Positions 17,415 to 25,385 are shown, counted from the stretch's first letter. The stretch: DNA of 64,000 bases from an uncultured Clostridia bacterium (GCA_934746715.1 CAKVFI010000002.1:1-64000); one strand, 5' to 3'. Numbers and translations: made by a program. The notes: a model not told the origin generated them from the sequence alone.

Positions 17415-17552
17415 TTTGCTCTCCTTAAAATTATTTTACACTATTTGTTGTATTTTGTCAAAAAACTAAAAATATATTTGATATATTTTTTAAATTGATT
17501 GCCCAAATGTCAAAATAAATGTTTGCCAAATTGTTTGGTTAAATTTTTGCAA

Positions 17553-17577
17553 CAAAAAAGGCAATTGCTTGCCTTTA
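17553..17577 (-). terminator. Terminator of tsaD
   Basis: On the minus strand AAGGCAA-GC-AATTGCCTT followed by TTTTTTG, some 35 bases after the tsaD stop. Confidence 0.8.
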
Positions 17578-17610
17578 ATTTAACTGGTTTATTAAACCAA
17601 AATTTTGATT

Positions 17611-18651
17611 TTATTGTTTGTTGGTTTTTAACAAATAATCGTCCAAACTCAAACTTGGGTTTGGTGCAAGGGTCATATCTGCAATGCCGATGCCAGCAAC
17701 ATAAGCATAATAACCAGCCGAGCCAATCATTGCGGCATTGTCCGTGCAATAGTCCATTTTTGGCATATAAAATTTTATGCCGTTTTGTTCTGCTTTCAAA
17801 CTCATTTGCTCACGTAAATAGCGATTGGCACTAACACCGCCAGCAATCGCCAATTGGTTTATGCCATATTGTTTGCACGCCTTGATTGCTTTTTCAACCA
17901 ACTCGTCCACTGCCCAATGCTCAAAACTTGCACAAATGTCTGCTTTTGGAATTTCTTTGCCTGCTTGTTCAAGTTTGTGAATATAGTTGATAACTGCTGT
18001 TTTTTTGCCGCTAAAACTAAAATTATACCCCAAACTATCGTTAGGCTTTGCAAACTGAATGTTTGGTTTGCCACTTTCCGCCAACTTGCTAACTTTTGGC
18101 CCACCTGGGTAACCCAAACCAAGCACGCGGGCAACCTTGTCAAAACACTCACCAACAGCATCGTCCAAAGTTGTGCCAATCAATGTGTGATGATTGTAAT
18201 CTTCCACTTTTACAATTGCAGTGTGCCCACCACTTACTATCAAGCAAACAAAAGGTGGAACTAACTCCGCACTGGACAAATAATTGCCCGCAATGTGCCC
18301 ATAAATATGATTAACTGCCACAAGCGGTTTTTTTGTTGCATATGCAAGCGCTTTTGCGTAACTAACACCAACCAAAAGCGAGCCAATCAGCCCCGCCCCA
18401 TATGTTACAGCAATCACATCAATATCTGCCATTGTGCAGTTTGCTTTAACTAGCGCAAGTTTAACAACATTATCAATTGCCGTGATATGATTGCGGCTTG
18501 CAACTTCTGGCACGACGCCACCAAACAATGTGTGAATGTCAATTTGGCTGGAAACAATGTTGGAAAGACAAGTTCTGCCGTCAACAACAACAGCACAACT
18601 TGTTTCATCACAACTTGATTCGATTGCCAAAACCTTTAAATCTTTTTTCAT
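17611..18651 (-). CDS. tsaD: tRNA N6-adenosine threonylcarbamoyltransferase
   Basis: 346 residues. TsaD (Gcp/YgjD) transfers the threonylcarbamoyl group to A37 of ANN-decoding tRNAs, with TsaB, TsaE and TsaC. Seen: ESSCDETSCAV near residue 10, the iron-binding HIYGHIAG near 111, the ASKH-fold phosphate loops GGVSANRYLR near 270 and DNAAMIGSAG near 300. A longer reading frame begins upstream, but the start at 18651 gives the family N-terminus and sits six bases after a TATAAT. tsaB/tsaE are not in the window. Confidence 0.97.
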   Translation of the reverse strand: MKKDLKVLAIESSCDETSCAVVVDGRTCLSNIVSSQIDIHTLFGGVVPEVASRNHITAIDNVVKLALVKANCTMADIDVIAVTYGAGLIGSLLVGVSYAKALAYATKKPLVAVNHIYGHIAGNYLSSAELVPPFVCLIVSGGHTAIVKVEDYNHHTLIGTTLDDAVGECFDKVARVLGLGYPGGPKVSKLAESGKPNIQFAKPNDSLGYNFSFSGKKTAVINYIHKLEQAGKEIPKADICASFEHWAVDELVEKAIKACKQYGINQLAIAGGVSANRYLREQMSLKAEQNGIKFYMPKMDYCTDNAAMIGSAGYYAYVAGIGIADMTLAPNPSLSLDDYLLKTNKQ

Positions 18652-18663
18652 ATGGGTATTATA
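18651..18663 (-). promoter_or_regulatory. Leaderless-type -10 of tsaD
   Basis: On the minus strand TATAAT (18663-18658), six bases, then ATG. No ribosome site. Confidence 0.65.
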
Positions 18664-18736
18664 GCACATTTGTGGATTTTGTGTATATATAGTTGGAATT
18701 TTTCTTAAACAAATTAAAAACAAATTTAAAATTAGA

Positions 18737-18772
18737 TTGCCTAAATGTAATGTTTTTTGTATCATAACAATA
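18737..18772 (+). promoter_or_regulatory. Leaderless-type promoter of the 18772 gene
   Basis: TTGCCT (18737-18742), 17-base spacer, TATCAT (18760-18765), six bases, ATG. Same geometry as uvrB, including the TATCAT variant. Confidence 0.65.
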
Positions 18773-19404
18773 TGAAAAATTTAAGTTTTAACAAAGCAAA
18801 GGAATTAAGAAAAGACGTTTTGGCAAACAACAAAACAAAAGATTTTGTGTTTTTTGCTGGAGAAAACAATATTTTAATTTCTGTTCCGCATGGTGTGAGT
18901 CAAACAAGATTGGGCAAACAAAAAGTTGCAGAAATTGGCACAATTCCGCTTGGAATTGCTCTTGCAAAAGAAACAGGTTCTAATTTGCTTGTTAAAACAA
19001 AAAACAATTTTGACGATGCCAACTTTGATGAAAACTGCAATTATAGAAAATTTATTTGCAAACTTGCAGAAAGCGGCAAAATAAAATATATAATAGATTT
19101 ACATGGTCTTGCTAGTTGGCGCAATTATGACATAAACTTGGGCATAAATTTTGGCAACAATATTAAGCAAAACACTATTTTGTTTGACAAAATCACTAGA
19201 CGCTTAAAACAACATTTTAATTTAAGCGTTGATGTTCCATTTAAGGCTTCCACAAAAACAATTAGCGGCTATTTTGCTGAAAATTTTGATATTTGGACAA
19301 TTCAAATAGAAACTAATTGCAGCATAACAAACAGCAGCAAAAACATTGACAAATTTAATTTGCTTTTAAAAACGCTTGCAGATTGGTTAAAAGAGATTAG
19401 ATAA
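18772..19404 (+). CDS. N-formylglutamate amidohydrolase-like protein
   Basis: 210 residues from the ATG at 18772 (chosen by promoter spacing). Features of the FGase-like fold: SVPHGVSQTR near residue 35 with the histidine expected to bind zinc, IIDLHGLA near 107 with the aspartate/histidine pair, and IETNCS near 175 supplying a glutamate. The family includes N-formylglutamate deformylase and poly-gamma-glutamate hydrolases, so amidase or peptidase activity on a small acyl substrate is likely. Divergent from tsaD and not in an operon. Confidence 0.7.
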   Translation: MKNLSFNKAKELRKDVLANNKTKDFVFFAGENNILISVPHGVSQTRLGKQKVAEIGTIPLGIALAKETGSNLLVKTKNNFDDANFDENCNYRKFICKLAESGKIKYIIDLHGLASWRNYDINLGINFGNNIKQNTILFDKITRRLKQHFNLSVDVPFKASTKTISGYFAENFDIWTIQIETNCSITNSSKNIDKFNLLLKTLADWLKEIR

Positions 19405-19474
19405 ACTAAACCCTGCCAAAATTTTGCAATTAAAAAACCCACGCAAAATATTTTTAAAAAACTTTTTTGTATGG

Positions 19475-19487
19475 TATAATAAAATTA
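19475..19487 (+). promoter_or_regulatory. Leaderless-type -10 of prfB
   Basis: TATAAT (19475-19480) then six bases to the ATG; no clear -35 consensus and no ribosome site. Confidence 0.6.
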
Positions 19488-20599
19488 TGAATATCGAAAA
19501 CATTGGCGATGAATTGTCCGCTTTGGTGGACAAATTTGAACTTACAAAAAGTTGTTTGCATTTGGACGAATTGAGTGCAAGATTGACAACTCTTATGAAA
19601 GAGCGTGAATCACTCACATTTTGGAACAATCTTGACTACGCAATGCAAACCAATAAAGAAATTAAATCGTTGCAGGACTTGTTTGGTGAAGTCCAATTTT
19701 TGCAAGACCAAATTACTGGGCTGATTAAAACTGTTAAAGAACTTGAAACAGAAACCGACCTTGAAATGCTAAATTTGGCGTTTAGTGAATTGCTTGAAAT
19801 CCGCGACAAGGTGGACGAACTTAATGTGCGCACACTTTTGGACGAAAAGTACGACAACAATGACGCTATTTTGACCATTCACTCCGGTGCTGGCGGCACA
19901 GAAGCGCAAGACTGGGTTGTTATGCTTGCCCGCATGTACAAAATGTACTCTGCAAAAAATGGTTTTGACTTTTCGGTTGTGGACAAAGTGGAAGGCAACG
20001 ACGCAGGGCTTAAAACCATTGTGATTTGGATTAAAGGTGAATATGCTTACGGCAAACTTAAAGGCGAAATGGGCGTGCACAGACTTGTGCGCATAAGTCC
20101 ATTTGACAGCAACAAACGCCGCCACACAAGTTTTGCTTCGGTTGAAGTTGTGCCAGCAATAACCAAGGAAACCGAAGTTAAAATCAAAAATGAAGATTTG
20201 CGCATAGACACCTACCGCAGCAGTGGCGCTGGTGGGCAAAATGTTAACAAAGTGGAAACTGCAATAAGAATCACTCACATTCCAACTGGCATTGTTGTTA
20301 CTTGCCAAAATGAACGCAGTCAATTGCAAAACCGTGAAAATGCAATGAAAATTTTAACCAGCAAATTGGTGGCTTTGGAAGAAGAAAAACACCGCCAAAA
20401 TATGAACGAAATCAAGGGCGACTTAAAGCGCATTGAATGGGGCAGCCAAATCCGCAGTTATGTGTTCCAGCCATACACAATGGTTAAGGACCACCGCACT
20501 GACTACGAAACCAGCGATGTTGCCAGCGTGATGGACGGCAACCTTACACCTTTCATCAACGAATACTTGCGCAAATCCCACTCCACCGCCCAAAACTAA
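19487..20599 (+). CDS. prfB: Peptide chain release factor 2
   Basis: 370 residues. RF2 ends translation at UGA and UAA. The RF2-specific SPF recognition motif (RISPFDSNKRRHTSFAS) is near residue 190 and the catalytic GGQ (SGAGGQNVNKVET) near 245. In most bacteria prfB needs a programmed +1 frameshift at an early in-frame UGA; here the whole protein, including the helical first domain, is one uninterrupted frame, so that autoregulation is absent. UGA is nonetheless used as a stop in the window (gene ending at 22533). Confidence 0.96.
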   Translation: MNIENIGDELSALVDKFELTKSCLHLDELSARLTTLMKERESLTFWNNLDYAMQTNKEIKSLQDLFGEVQFLQDQITGLIKTVKELETETDLEMLNLAFSELLEIRDKVDELNVRTLLDEKYDNNDAILTIHSGAGGTEAQDWVVMLARMYKMYSAKNGFDFSVVDKVEGNDAGLKTIVIWIKGEYAYGKLKGEMGVHRLVRISPFDSNKRRHTSFASVEVVPAITKETEVKIKNEDLRIDTYRSSGAGGQNVNKVETAIRITHIPTGIVVTCQNERSQLQNRENAMKILTSKLVALEEEKHRQNMNEIKGDLKRIEWGSQIRSYVFQPYTMVKDHRTDYETSDVASVMDGNLTPFINEYLRKSHSTAQN

Positions 20600-20684
20600 C
20601 CCTTAGCAACTCAAATTTGCTTAAATTTGACACATTCGGAAACTTTTTGACAATTTATATATTAATATATCTTTATAATTAAAT

Positions 20685-20725
20685 TAGGTTATTCACATTT
20701 GTTGTGAGTAACCTTTTTATTTAAG
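20685..20725 (+). terminator. Hairpin with T-run, possible terminator
   Basis: GGTTATTCACA-TTTGT-TGTGAGTAACC followed by TTTTTATTT, just before the phage-derived block. It is about 90 bases beyond prfB and has a TTGACA/TATAAT-like promoter in between, so a very short RNA is also possible. Confidence 0.55.
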
Positions 20726-20741
20726 AATTTTTGAGGTTTAC

Positions 20742-21167
20742 ATGAATAAGTTGGAAAAAGAAATATTCGAAAATAATAAGCTTGCAAAAATTGAAACTGA
20801 AAAGAATAATAACAAAATTCTTCAAGTTCCAATTTTTTTAAATCAAGAAGAAAAAGAGATATATGAATCAATAGTAAAAACATTGAAAGAAAGTATAAAA
20901 TACCGCCTTACTCAAACTGATGCTGAACTTGTTTGGCAATATTGTCAAACAAAAATAATGCGAGATAGGGCTTGGCGAGAATACAACAAAAATCCAGATA
21001 GATATATAAGAATTGTTACTGGAATTTGCAACGACGGAAAAACGCCAAAAGTAATGGTTAAAGAAAATGAACATTATAAAACTTTGATAGATTGCAACAA
21101 GCAACTAGAAAAAATTTTAAAAGATTTAAGGCTTACTCCAGAAGCAAGGAATAAGAAAAAATATTAA
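20742..21167 (+). CDS. Phage terminase small subunit, P27 family
   Basis: 141 residues. Strand-switch pattern of P27-family small terminases: NQEEKEIYESIVKTL, then RLTQTDAELVWQYCQTK with the conserved tyrosine/cysteine, a middle Y..I...VTGICNDGKTPKV, and a helical C-terminus (NKQLEKILKDLRLTPEAR). These proteins recognise phage DNA for packaging. No large terminase follows, so the gene is a remnant. Codon use favours AAT/GAT over AAC/GAC, unlike the flanking chromosome genes, which supports transfer. Confidence 0.8.
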   Translation: MNKLEKEIFENNKLAKIETEKNNNKILQVPIFLNQEEKEIYESIVKTLKESIKYRLTQTDAELVWQYCQTKIMRDRAWREYNKNPDRYIRIVTGICNDGKTPKVMVKENEHYKTLIDCNKQLEKILKDLRLTPEARNKKKY

Positions 21168-21197
21168 TATTTGTCGTTTATAAGGGAGAAATAATTG

Positions 21198-22244
21198 ATG
21201 GAATTAAAAATCGAATATCTGAATATTGCTGATTTGAAACATTATGCAAATAATTCAAAAATACATACACATGAACAAATTGAACATATTGCAAATTCAA
21301 TTAAAGAATTTGGATTCAACGACCCTGTTGGCATTGCTGGCAAAGAAAATATAGTTTTGGAAGGTAATGGAAGAATTGAAGCCGCAAAAATGTTAGGCAT
21401 AAACAAGCTGCCATGCGTAAGGCTCGACCATATGACAAAAAAAGAACAACAAGCTTATGTGATTGCTCACAACTCAACTAATTTGGAAACTGGTTTTAAT
21501 GATAAAGTTTTGTTGCAAGAATTAAAAGATTTACAAAATTGTTATGACTTTTCTAAATTGGGTCTAGACCAAAATGAAATATTAAAGTTACAAAATATAA
21601 ATGATGACTTTTATAAACAATTAATTTGCAATCAAACTAAAAAATTGGTTCGAAACGAATTTGATGTCGTAGGAAAATATGAGATACCAATAATACAAAA
21701 ATCAAATATTGATTTAAAAAATATTAAATTGTTTAGTTATAGCAATGCCAAGTATAATGATAACAGAAACAAACATAAAACAATACACTTTTTTATTCAC
21801 GATTACAAATTTGATTGTGTTTATGAAAATGCCGAATACTCATTGGAAAAATTGAAACAGTATTATGCCCTATGCTCTCCGGATTTTAGTTTGTACACTG
21901 ATATGCCTATATTGCTGCAAATGTACAGCACTTTTAAAAATCGCTGGTGTGGAGCTTATTGGCAAAGCCAAGGATTAAATGTAGTACCAACAATAAGTTG
22001 GAGTGATAAAAGAAGTTTTGATTTCTGTTTTGATGGCGTTGAAAAAGGTGGCATCGTTGCAATTTCAACTCATGGAAATAGGAAATGCAAGGAAGAATTT
22101 ATGTTAGGTTATAACAAAATGTTGGAAATTTTAGAGCCAAGTGCTATAATCTGTTATGGAAAACCATTTTCAGAAATGAAGGGCAACATAATTGTATTTC
22201 CATACAACCGACACGAGCATAGTGAGGCAAATTATGGAAATTAA
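21198..22244 (+). CDS. ParB-like nuclease domain fused to DUF4417, phage-derived
   Basis: 348 residues; ATG at 21198 with AAGGGAG upstream. Residues 1-115 are a ParB/sulfiredoxin-like domain (SIKEFGFNDPVGI, VLEGNGRIEAAKMLG with the GxxR motif shifted to GNGRIEA). Residues 150-345 match DUF4417, common in phages and mobile islands: SPDFSLYTDMPILLQMYSTF, GAYWQSQGLNVVPTISW, FDFCFDGVEKGGIVAIS and a final ICYGKPF. Such fusions sit in packaging/head regions of Firmicutes prophages; the activity is unknown. Overlaps the next gene by 11 bases. Confidence 0.85.
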   Translation: MELKIEYLNIADLKHYANNSKIHTHEQIEHIANSIKEFGFNDPVGIAGKENIVLEGNGRIEAAKMLGINKLPCVRLDHMTKKEQQAYVIAHNSTNLETGFNDKVLLQELKDLQNCYDFSKLGLDQNEILKLQNINDDFYKQLICNQTKKLVRNEFDVVGKYEIPIIQKSNIDLKNIKLFSYSNAKYNDNRNKHKTIHFFIHDYKFDCVYENAEYSLEKLKQYYALCSPDFSLYTDMPILLQMYSTFKNRWCGAYWQSQGLNVVPTISWSDKRSFDFCFDGVEKGGIVAISTHGNRKCKEEFMLGYNKMLEILEPSAIICYGKPFSEMKGNIIVFPYNRHEHSEANYGN

Positions 22245-22533
22245 CATACAATTTTTTGGCGGGCGTGGCACTGCAAGCGGTGGTTATTTTAAAATAGTTG
22301 GGCACAAATTACCAGATAAATATAAGCCTAATTCTGTTGTCGCAAGATATGATTATCAAGGTATCAAAAGAGAATATCGAAAATTTGACAATAATGGTGA
22401 TAAATATTATGATGATCATTTGGTTGGTCCTCCAAACCACATTTATCCACATAGACACTATTGGTTTAAAGATGAATTTGGAAACTGGCACAGAACAACA
22501 TACACTGACTGGTTGAAAGGAGTAAAAAAGTGA
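22234..22533 (+). CDS. FGGRG-motif small phage protein, possible toxin module
   Basis: 99 residues, starting with GAGG ten bases before an ATG inside the end of the previous gene. It opens with QFFGGRGTASGG, a glycine-rich motif common at the junction between phage minor-head (MuF-type) proteins and their C-terminal toxin domains. The rest (YDYQGIKREYRKFDNNGDKYYDDHLVGPPNHIYPHRHYWF, not quoted in full runs elsewhere) has a histidine/tyrosine-rich core that could be a nuclease or RNase active site. Its stop overlaps the GTG of a Zn-binding protein that could be its immunity partner. Toxin role is inference. Confidence 0.6.
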   Translation: MEINIQFFGGRGTASGGYFKIVGHKLPDKYKPNSVVARYDYQGIKREYRKFDNNGDKYYDDHLVGPPNHIYPHRHYWFKDEFGNWHRTTYTDWLKGVKK

Positions 22534-22955
22534 AAGTAACAAAAATATGTGATGTTTGCAACCTCCCAATTAAAGTTAATAAATATGGGGTTGGCTCATG
22601 TAAAAATTGTGGTTGGAATAATGATGATAATGCCACGAAATACCCAAACGCAATCAATCCCCCAAATTTTGTATCACTTAACGAAGCAAAAATTAATTAT
22701 AAAAACAAAATAAAATATAAACCTACTTTTGAAAGAATTATCGAATTAATAGATAGGGGTCTTGATATTATAATTAAATATAAAAAAAATCTATACCAAT
22801 TAAGTAAACACGATGATTTTACAATATGGAAGATTGATACTAAAATTTATCAATCATACAAAAATTTAGAAGAATTTAAAAATAAAGTCAATATAGATAA
22901 TATTCCTTTAAAAGAATTATGGAAAAATATTAAATTCATTAAATATGATTGTTAA
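22530..22955 (+). CDS. CPCC-type zinc-binding protein, putative immunity protein
   Basis: 141 residues, GTG start overlapping the preceding stop (GTGA), preceded by AAAGGAG. CDVC and CKNCGW near the N-terminus, then a NPPNFVSLNEAKINYKN stretch, match the cysteine-rich CPCC family that accompanies polymorphic toxins. The C-terminal half is helical and lysine-rich with no recognised domain. Tight coupling to the FGGRG gene argues for a toxin-immunity pair. Very high A+T. Confidence 0.6.
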   Translation: MKVTKICDVCNLPIKVNKYGVGSCKNCGWNNDDNATKYPNAINPPNFVSLNEAKINYKNKIKYKPTFERIIELIDRGLDIIIKYKKNLYQLSKHDDFTIWKIDTKIYQSYKNLEEFKNKVNIDNIPLKELWKNIKFIKYDC

Positions 22956-23025
22956 CTGATATGATTTTTAATATTGAATGGCATTGTTTTGAATAATAAG
23001 ATTTTTATAATACATTTTAAATATT

Positions 23026-23082
23026 GTTGATAAAGCAGAATTGAAAGTTGTTAAGGAACAATACATTTACTACCACAAAGGG
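23026..23082 (+). pseudogene. Short coding remnant (VDKAEL...)
   Basis: In the gap before the 23090 gene a short open run reads VDKAELKVVKEQYIYYHKG. A similar DKAEL string occurs in the next gap at 23486-23530. Both could be decayed ends of repeated gene cassettes; the evidence is weak. Confidence 0.3.
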
Positions 23083-23089
23083 AAATATT

Positions 23090-23455
23090 ATGAAATTAGA
23101 TGAAAACAAACAATGGGTTAATGACAATGGAGAAAAAATCAAATGGCTCAACAACAAAGAGGGGGCTGTTATAGGCAATTATATTGCATTTTTAGGCAGT
23201 AAAATTTTTGAAAAAACTCTCCAAAAACTGTATTTTGCTGATGGCACTATTGTTGTTGGCGAGTTGAATGGATATGGAGAGGCTGACAACGATAAAGAAT
23301 ATTTAGCCCCAGATTATGAAGAATTTTGCGAGTTTTATTTTACCATAAAAAAAGTTGTCCAAAAAGCAAAGGATTGTAAATGGAAACGCAACCAATTGAT
23401 ATATTTTAATTACAAAAACTTCCCTATCAAATGGGAAATGGTGGAAAAAAATTAA
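23090..23455 (+). CDS. Hypothetical protein of the phage-derived block
   Basis: 121 residues from the ATG at 23090 (AAAGGGAAA upstream); an upstream in-frame start is less likely. It opens with a polar region (ENKQWVNDNGEKIKWLNNKEG) and ends in an aromatic, acidic-to-basic stretch (FCEFYFTIKKVVQKAKDCKWKRNQ). No family recognised. Size, charge and place after a possible toxin-immunity pair suggest an orphan immunity protein, by analogy only. Confidence 0.6.
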   Translation: MKLDENKQWVNDNGEKIKWLNNKEGAVIGNYIAFLGSKIFEKTLQKLYFADGTIVVGELNGYGEADNDKEYLAPDYEEFCEFYFTIKKVVQKAKDCKWKRNQLIYFNYKNFPIKWEMVEKN

Positions 23456-23485
23456 AAAACTTTGCCTACAAACAAATTTATAAAC

Positions 23486-23530
23486 AAAGATTACGACAAG
23501 GCGGAATTGGAACTGATACATTATTTTTAA
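23486..23530 (+). pseudogene. Short coding remnant (KDYDKAEL...)
   Basis: Reads KDYDKAELELIHYF and a stop, between two small genes. Shares DKAEL with the remnant at 23026-23082; possible trace of cassette duplication. Confidence 0.3.
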
Positions 23531-23539
23531 GGATAAAAA

Positions 23540-23866
23540 ATGATTATTAATCAAAAATTAAGCAACTATTTTGTGCACGAAACAATATTAGAAAATTTTA
23601 CTTACAACAAACAAAATCACATTATTATAATAAAGTTAAAATATAATGAATGGCAAAAAGAAGAATGTAAAAACAAAATTGAAGGAATCTCGCTGGAGTT
23701 CAAAAATGTCTCTAATGAGAAGTTAAACAATGTGCTTTTAAGATTAAATGATTACATATTAGATATCAATATGCACAAAAATTCAGTTATGATTATATTT
23801 GATAATGATGAATATGACCATATCAGTTTTGATACAACAGAATTGACAATCGTTGAAAATTGTTGA
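23540..23866 (+). CDS. Hypothetical protein, last gene of the phage-derived block
   Basis: 108 residues, AAGGA upstream. Alternating strands (NHIIIIKLKYNEW, ISLEFKNVS, VMIIFDNDEYDHISFD) suggest a small beta-rich domain resembling immunity-type proteins of polymorphic toxin loci. No family recognised. AT-rich codon use like its neighbours. Confidence 0.6.
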   Translation: MIINQKLSNYFVHETILENFTYNKQNHIIIIKLKYNEWQKEECKNKIEGISLEFKNVSNEKLNNVLLRLNDYILDINMHKNSVMIIFDNDEYDHISFDTTELTIVENC

Positions 23867-24022
23867 TTATTCTAAAAAATAGTTTTTTAAATCTATTGAA
23901 TGATAAAATTTTCAATCCTTATTTAACAAAAAAACGCATTTGATAACTACCTTTGGGTGGAAAAATGAGGAAGTCTTAAATGTAAAATAAAAGCAATCTT
24001 AAAAGATATGTTTTAAAGCAAT

Positions 24023-24052
24023 AAAAAAGCACACTTAAATGTGTGCTTTTTT
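24023..24052. terminator. Bidirectional terminator after rpsR
   Basis: AAAAGCACAC-TTAAAT-GTGTGCTTTTTT; ends the minus-strand rpsF-ssb-rpsR operon. Confidence 0.9.
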
Positions 24053-24059
24053 GTTTATA

Positions 24060-24353
24060 TTAGTCACCGCTGAATGGTAACAAAGCCATGTTGCGAGCAC
24101 GTTTGATTGCAACGGTCAATTCACGTTGGTGGCGTGCGCAAGTGCCAGTTTGGCGGCTTGGCAAGATTTTGCCTTTTTCAGTAACGAATTTACGAAGACG
24201 GTTAACATCTTTGTAATCGATGAATTTTAAGTTTTTGTCATCGCAGAAAACACAAACGCGTTTTTTAGGTTTGTTGTGTGGTTTGAAAACTTTTTTCTTT
24301 TGTTCAGGTTTAACTTCTGCTTGAACTTCTTTAACTTCTACTTCTTCTGACAT
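24060..24353 (-). CDS. rpsR: Ribosomal protein bS18
   Basis: 97 residues. Last gene of the classic rpsF-ssb-rpsR operon. The conserved core RVCVFCDDKNLKFIDYKDV, LRKFVTEKGKILPSR and TGTCARHQRELTVAIKRAR is intact; an acidic then lysine-rich extension of about 30 residues precedes it. S18 pairs with S6 on the 30S platform. AAGGAG precedes the ATG. Confidence 0.97.
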   Translation of the reverse strand: MSEEVEVKEVQAEVKPEQKKKVFKPHNKPKKRVCVFCDDKNLKFIDYKDVNRLRKFVTEKGKILPSRQTGTCARHQRELTVAIKRARNMALLPFSGD

Positions 24354-24393
24354 ATTTACTCCTTTTGTAGATTTTTAAATTAATTTTGTGTGA

Positions 24394-24813
24394 TTAAAAT
24401 GGCAAATCGTCATCGCTGATTGGTTGAAGGTCGCTAACTGGACCTGTGCTGCCAACGCCCATGCCACCTTCAGTTGAGCCAGATTCACTGTTGTCGTTGC
24501 GAGATGTTAAAAATTCAACTTCGTCTGCAATGATGTCAACTGATGTGCCTTTTGAGCCGTCTTGACGTTCAAAGTTCCTAACTTGGATTGAACCAGAAAC
24601 AGCCACTTTGTTGCCTTTTTTCAAAAACTTTGCGCAGTTTTCTGCATTGCCACGCCAAGCGGTAACGTTGAAGAAATCAGTTTCTCTTCCGCCCTCTGCG
24701 TTGCTAAATCTACGGCCAACAGCAATAGAAATACGGCAAACTGAAACGCCAGTTGGTGTTTGGCTGAGCTCTGGATCGCGAGTTAAATTGCCAATTAAAA
24801 ATACTTTATTCAT
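24394..24813 (-). CDS. ssb: Single-stranded DNA-binding protein
   Basis: 139 residues. OB-fold start MNKVFLIGNLTRDPELSQTP, the conserved RRFSNAEGGRETDFFNVTAW core (shortened in other fields), a glycine/serine-rich linker and the C-terminal acidic tip DDDLPF that recruits repair and replication proteins. Coats single-stranded DNA as a tetramer. Middle gene of rpsF-ssb-rpsR. Confidence 0.97.
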   Translation of the reverse strand: MNKVFLIGNLTRDPELSQTPTGVSVCRISIAVGRRFSNAEGGRETDFFNVTAWRGNAENCAKFLKKGNKVAVSGSIQVRNFERQDGSKGTSVDIIADEVEFLTSRNDNSESGSTEGGMGVGSTGPVSDLQPISDDDLPF

Positions 24814-24885
24814 AATTACTCCTTAAAATTTGTTTGAGTAATGCTTGCTTTAACAAGCAAATTTGGTGTGTTGCAAACAGCAAAA

Positions 24886-25167
24886 CTATTTTGCAACGAT
24901 GATATATCTCATGATTCCTGTTGTGATAGAAAGCAATGAACCAAGTTTGTTTGGAGCTTCGGCATTTGAGCTGAAGTTAACAAGCACGTAATAACCTTCA
25001 CGTTTTTTGTCGATTGCATAAGCAAGTTTTTTGTTGCCAACGCGTTCAACTGATTCAACTTTGCCACCATCTTTTTCAATCATACCATTAACAGAAGCAA
25101 TAAGGGCTTCCTTTTCTTCATCGGTTGATTGGCTAGGAATGATGTACATTAATTCGTAGTTCTTCAT
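24886..25167 (-). CDS. rpsF: Ribosomal protein bS6
   Basis: 93 residues from the ATG at 25167, preceded by AAAAGGAGG. MKNYELMYIIPSQSTDEEK start, VESVERVGNKKLAYAIDKKREGYYVLVNF core and the NKLGSLLSITTGIMRYIIV end are typical S6. An in-frame upstream start (25218) reads through the mRNA leader and is rejected. Confidence 0.97.
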   Translation of the reverse strand: MKNYELMYIIPSQSTDEEKEALIASVNGMIEKDGGKVESVERVGNKKLAYAIDKKREGYYVLVNFSSNAEAPNKLGSLLSITTGIMRYIIVAK

Positions 25168-25255
25168 AAAACCTCCTTTTGGACTTAAGACCCTAAACGG
25201 GTAAGGACACAAACTCAATTAATTCGACAATCAAATTTGCGTGTTAAGAAAATTT
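25168..25255 (-). promoter_or_regulatory. Probable S6:S18 ribosomal protein leader
   Basis: The minus-strand sequence directly before rpsF, with TGTCCTTACCCGTTTAGGGT then CTTAAGTCC and the ribosome site, has the ACCC-GTTTA-GGGT hairpin and conserved look of the rpsF leader that binds the S6:S18 dimer and feeds back on translation. Assignment is from memory of the motif. Confidence 0.6.
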
Positions 25256-25289
25256 AAAACCAATTTTAAAAGCAAAAGCATATTGCCAT

Positions 25290-25318
25290 AAAAAAGCGCT
25301 GTTTAACTTAACAACGCC
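25290..25318 (-). terminator. Terminator of dacA, overlapping the rpsF promoter
   Basis: On the minus strand GCGTTGTT-AAGTTA-AACAGCGC followed by TTTTTT. The left arm overlaps the expected rpsF start site, so the hairpin cannot form fully in rpsF mRNA. Confidence 0.65.
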
Positions 25319-25347
25319 ATTTTAACACATTATAAAATAAATTGCAA
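25319..25347 (-). promoter_or_regulatory. Promoter of rpsF-ssb-rpsR
   Basis: TTGCAA (25347-25342), 17-base spacer, TAAAAT (25324-25319), start expected near 25312, giving a leader of about 145 bases. Confidence 0.65.
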
Positions 25348-25385
25348 GTACCTTAATATAATTTATAGGCAATAAATATTTAAAC

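Noticed and set aside
22530..22533. Reassignment of UGA to tryptophan
   Set aside because: UGA is a genuine stop here, RF2 is present, and tryptophan is encoded by TGG throughout the conserved proteins.
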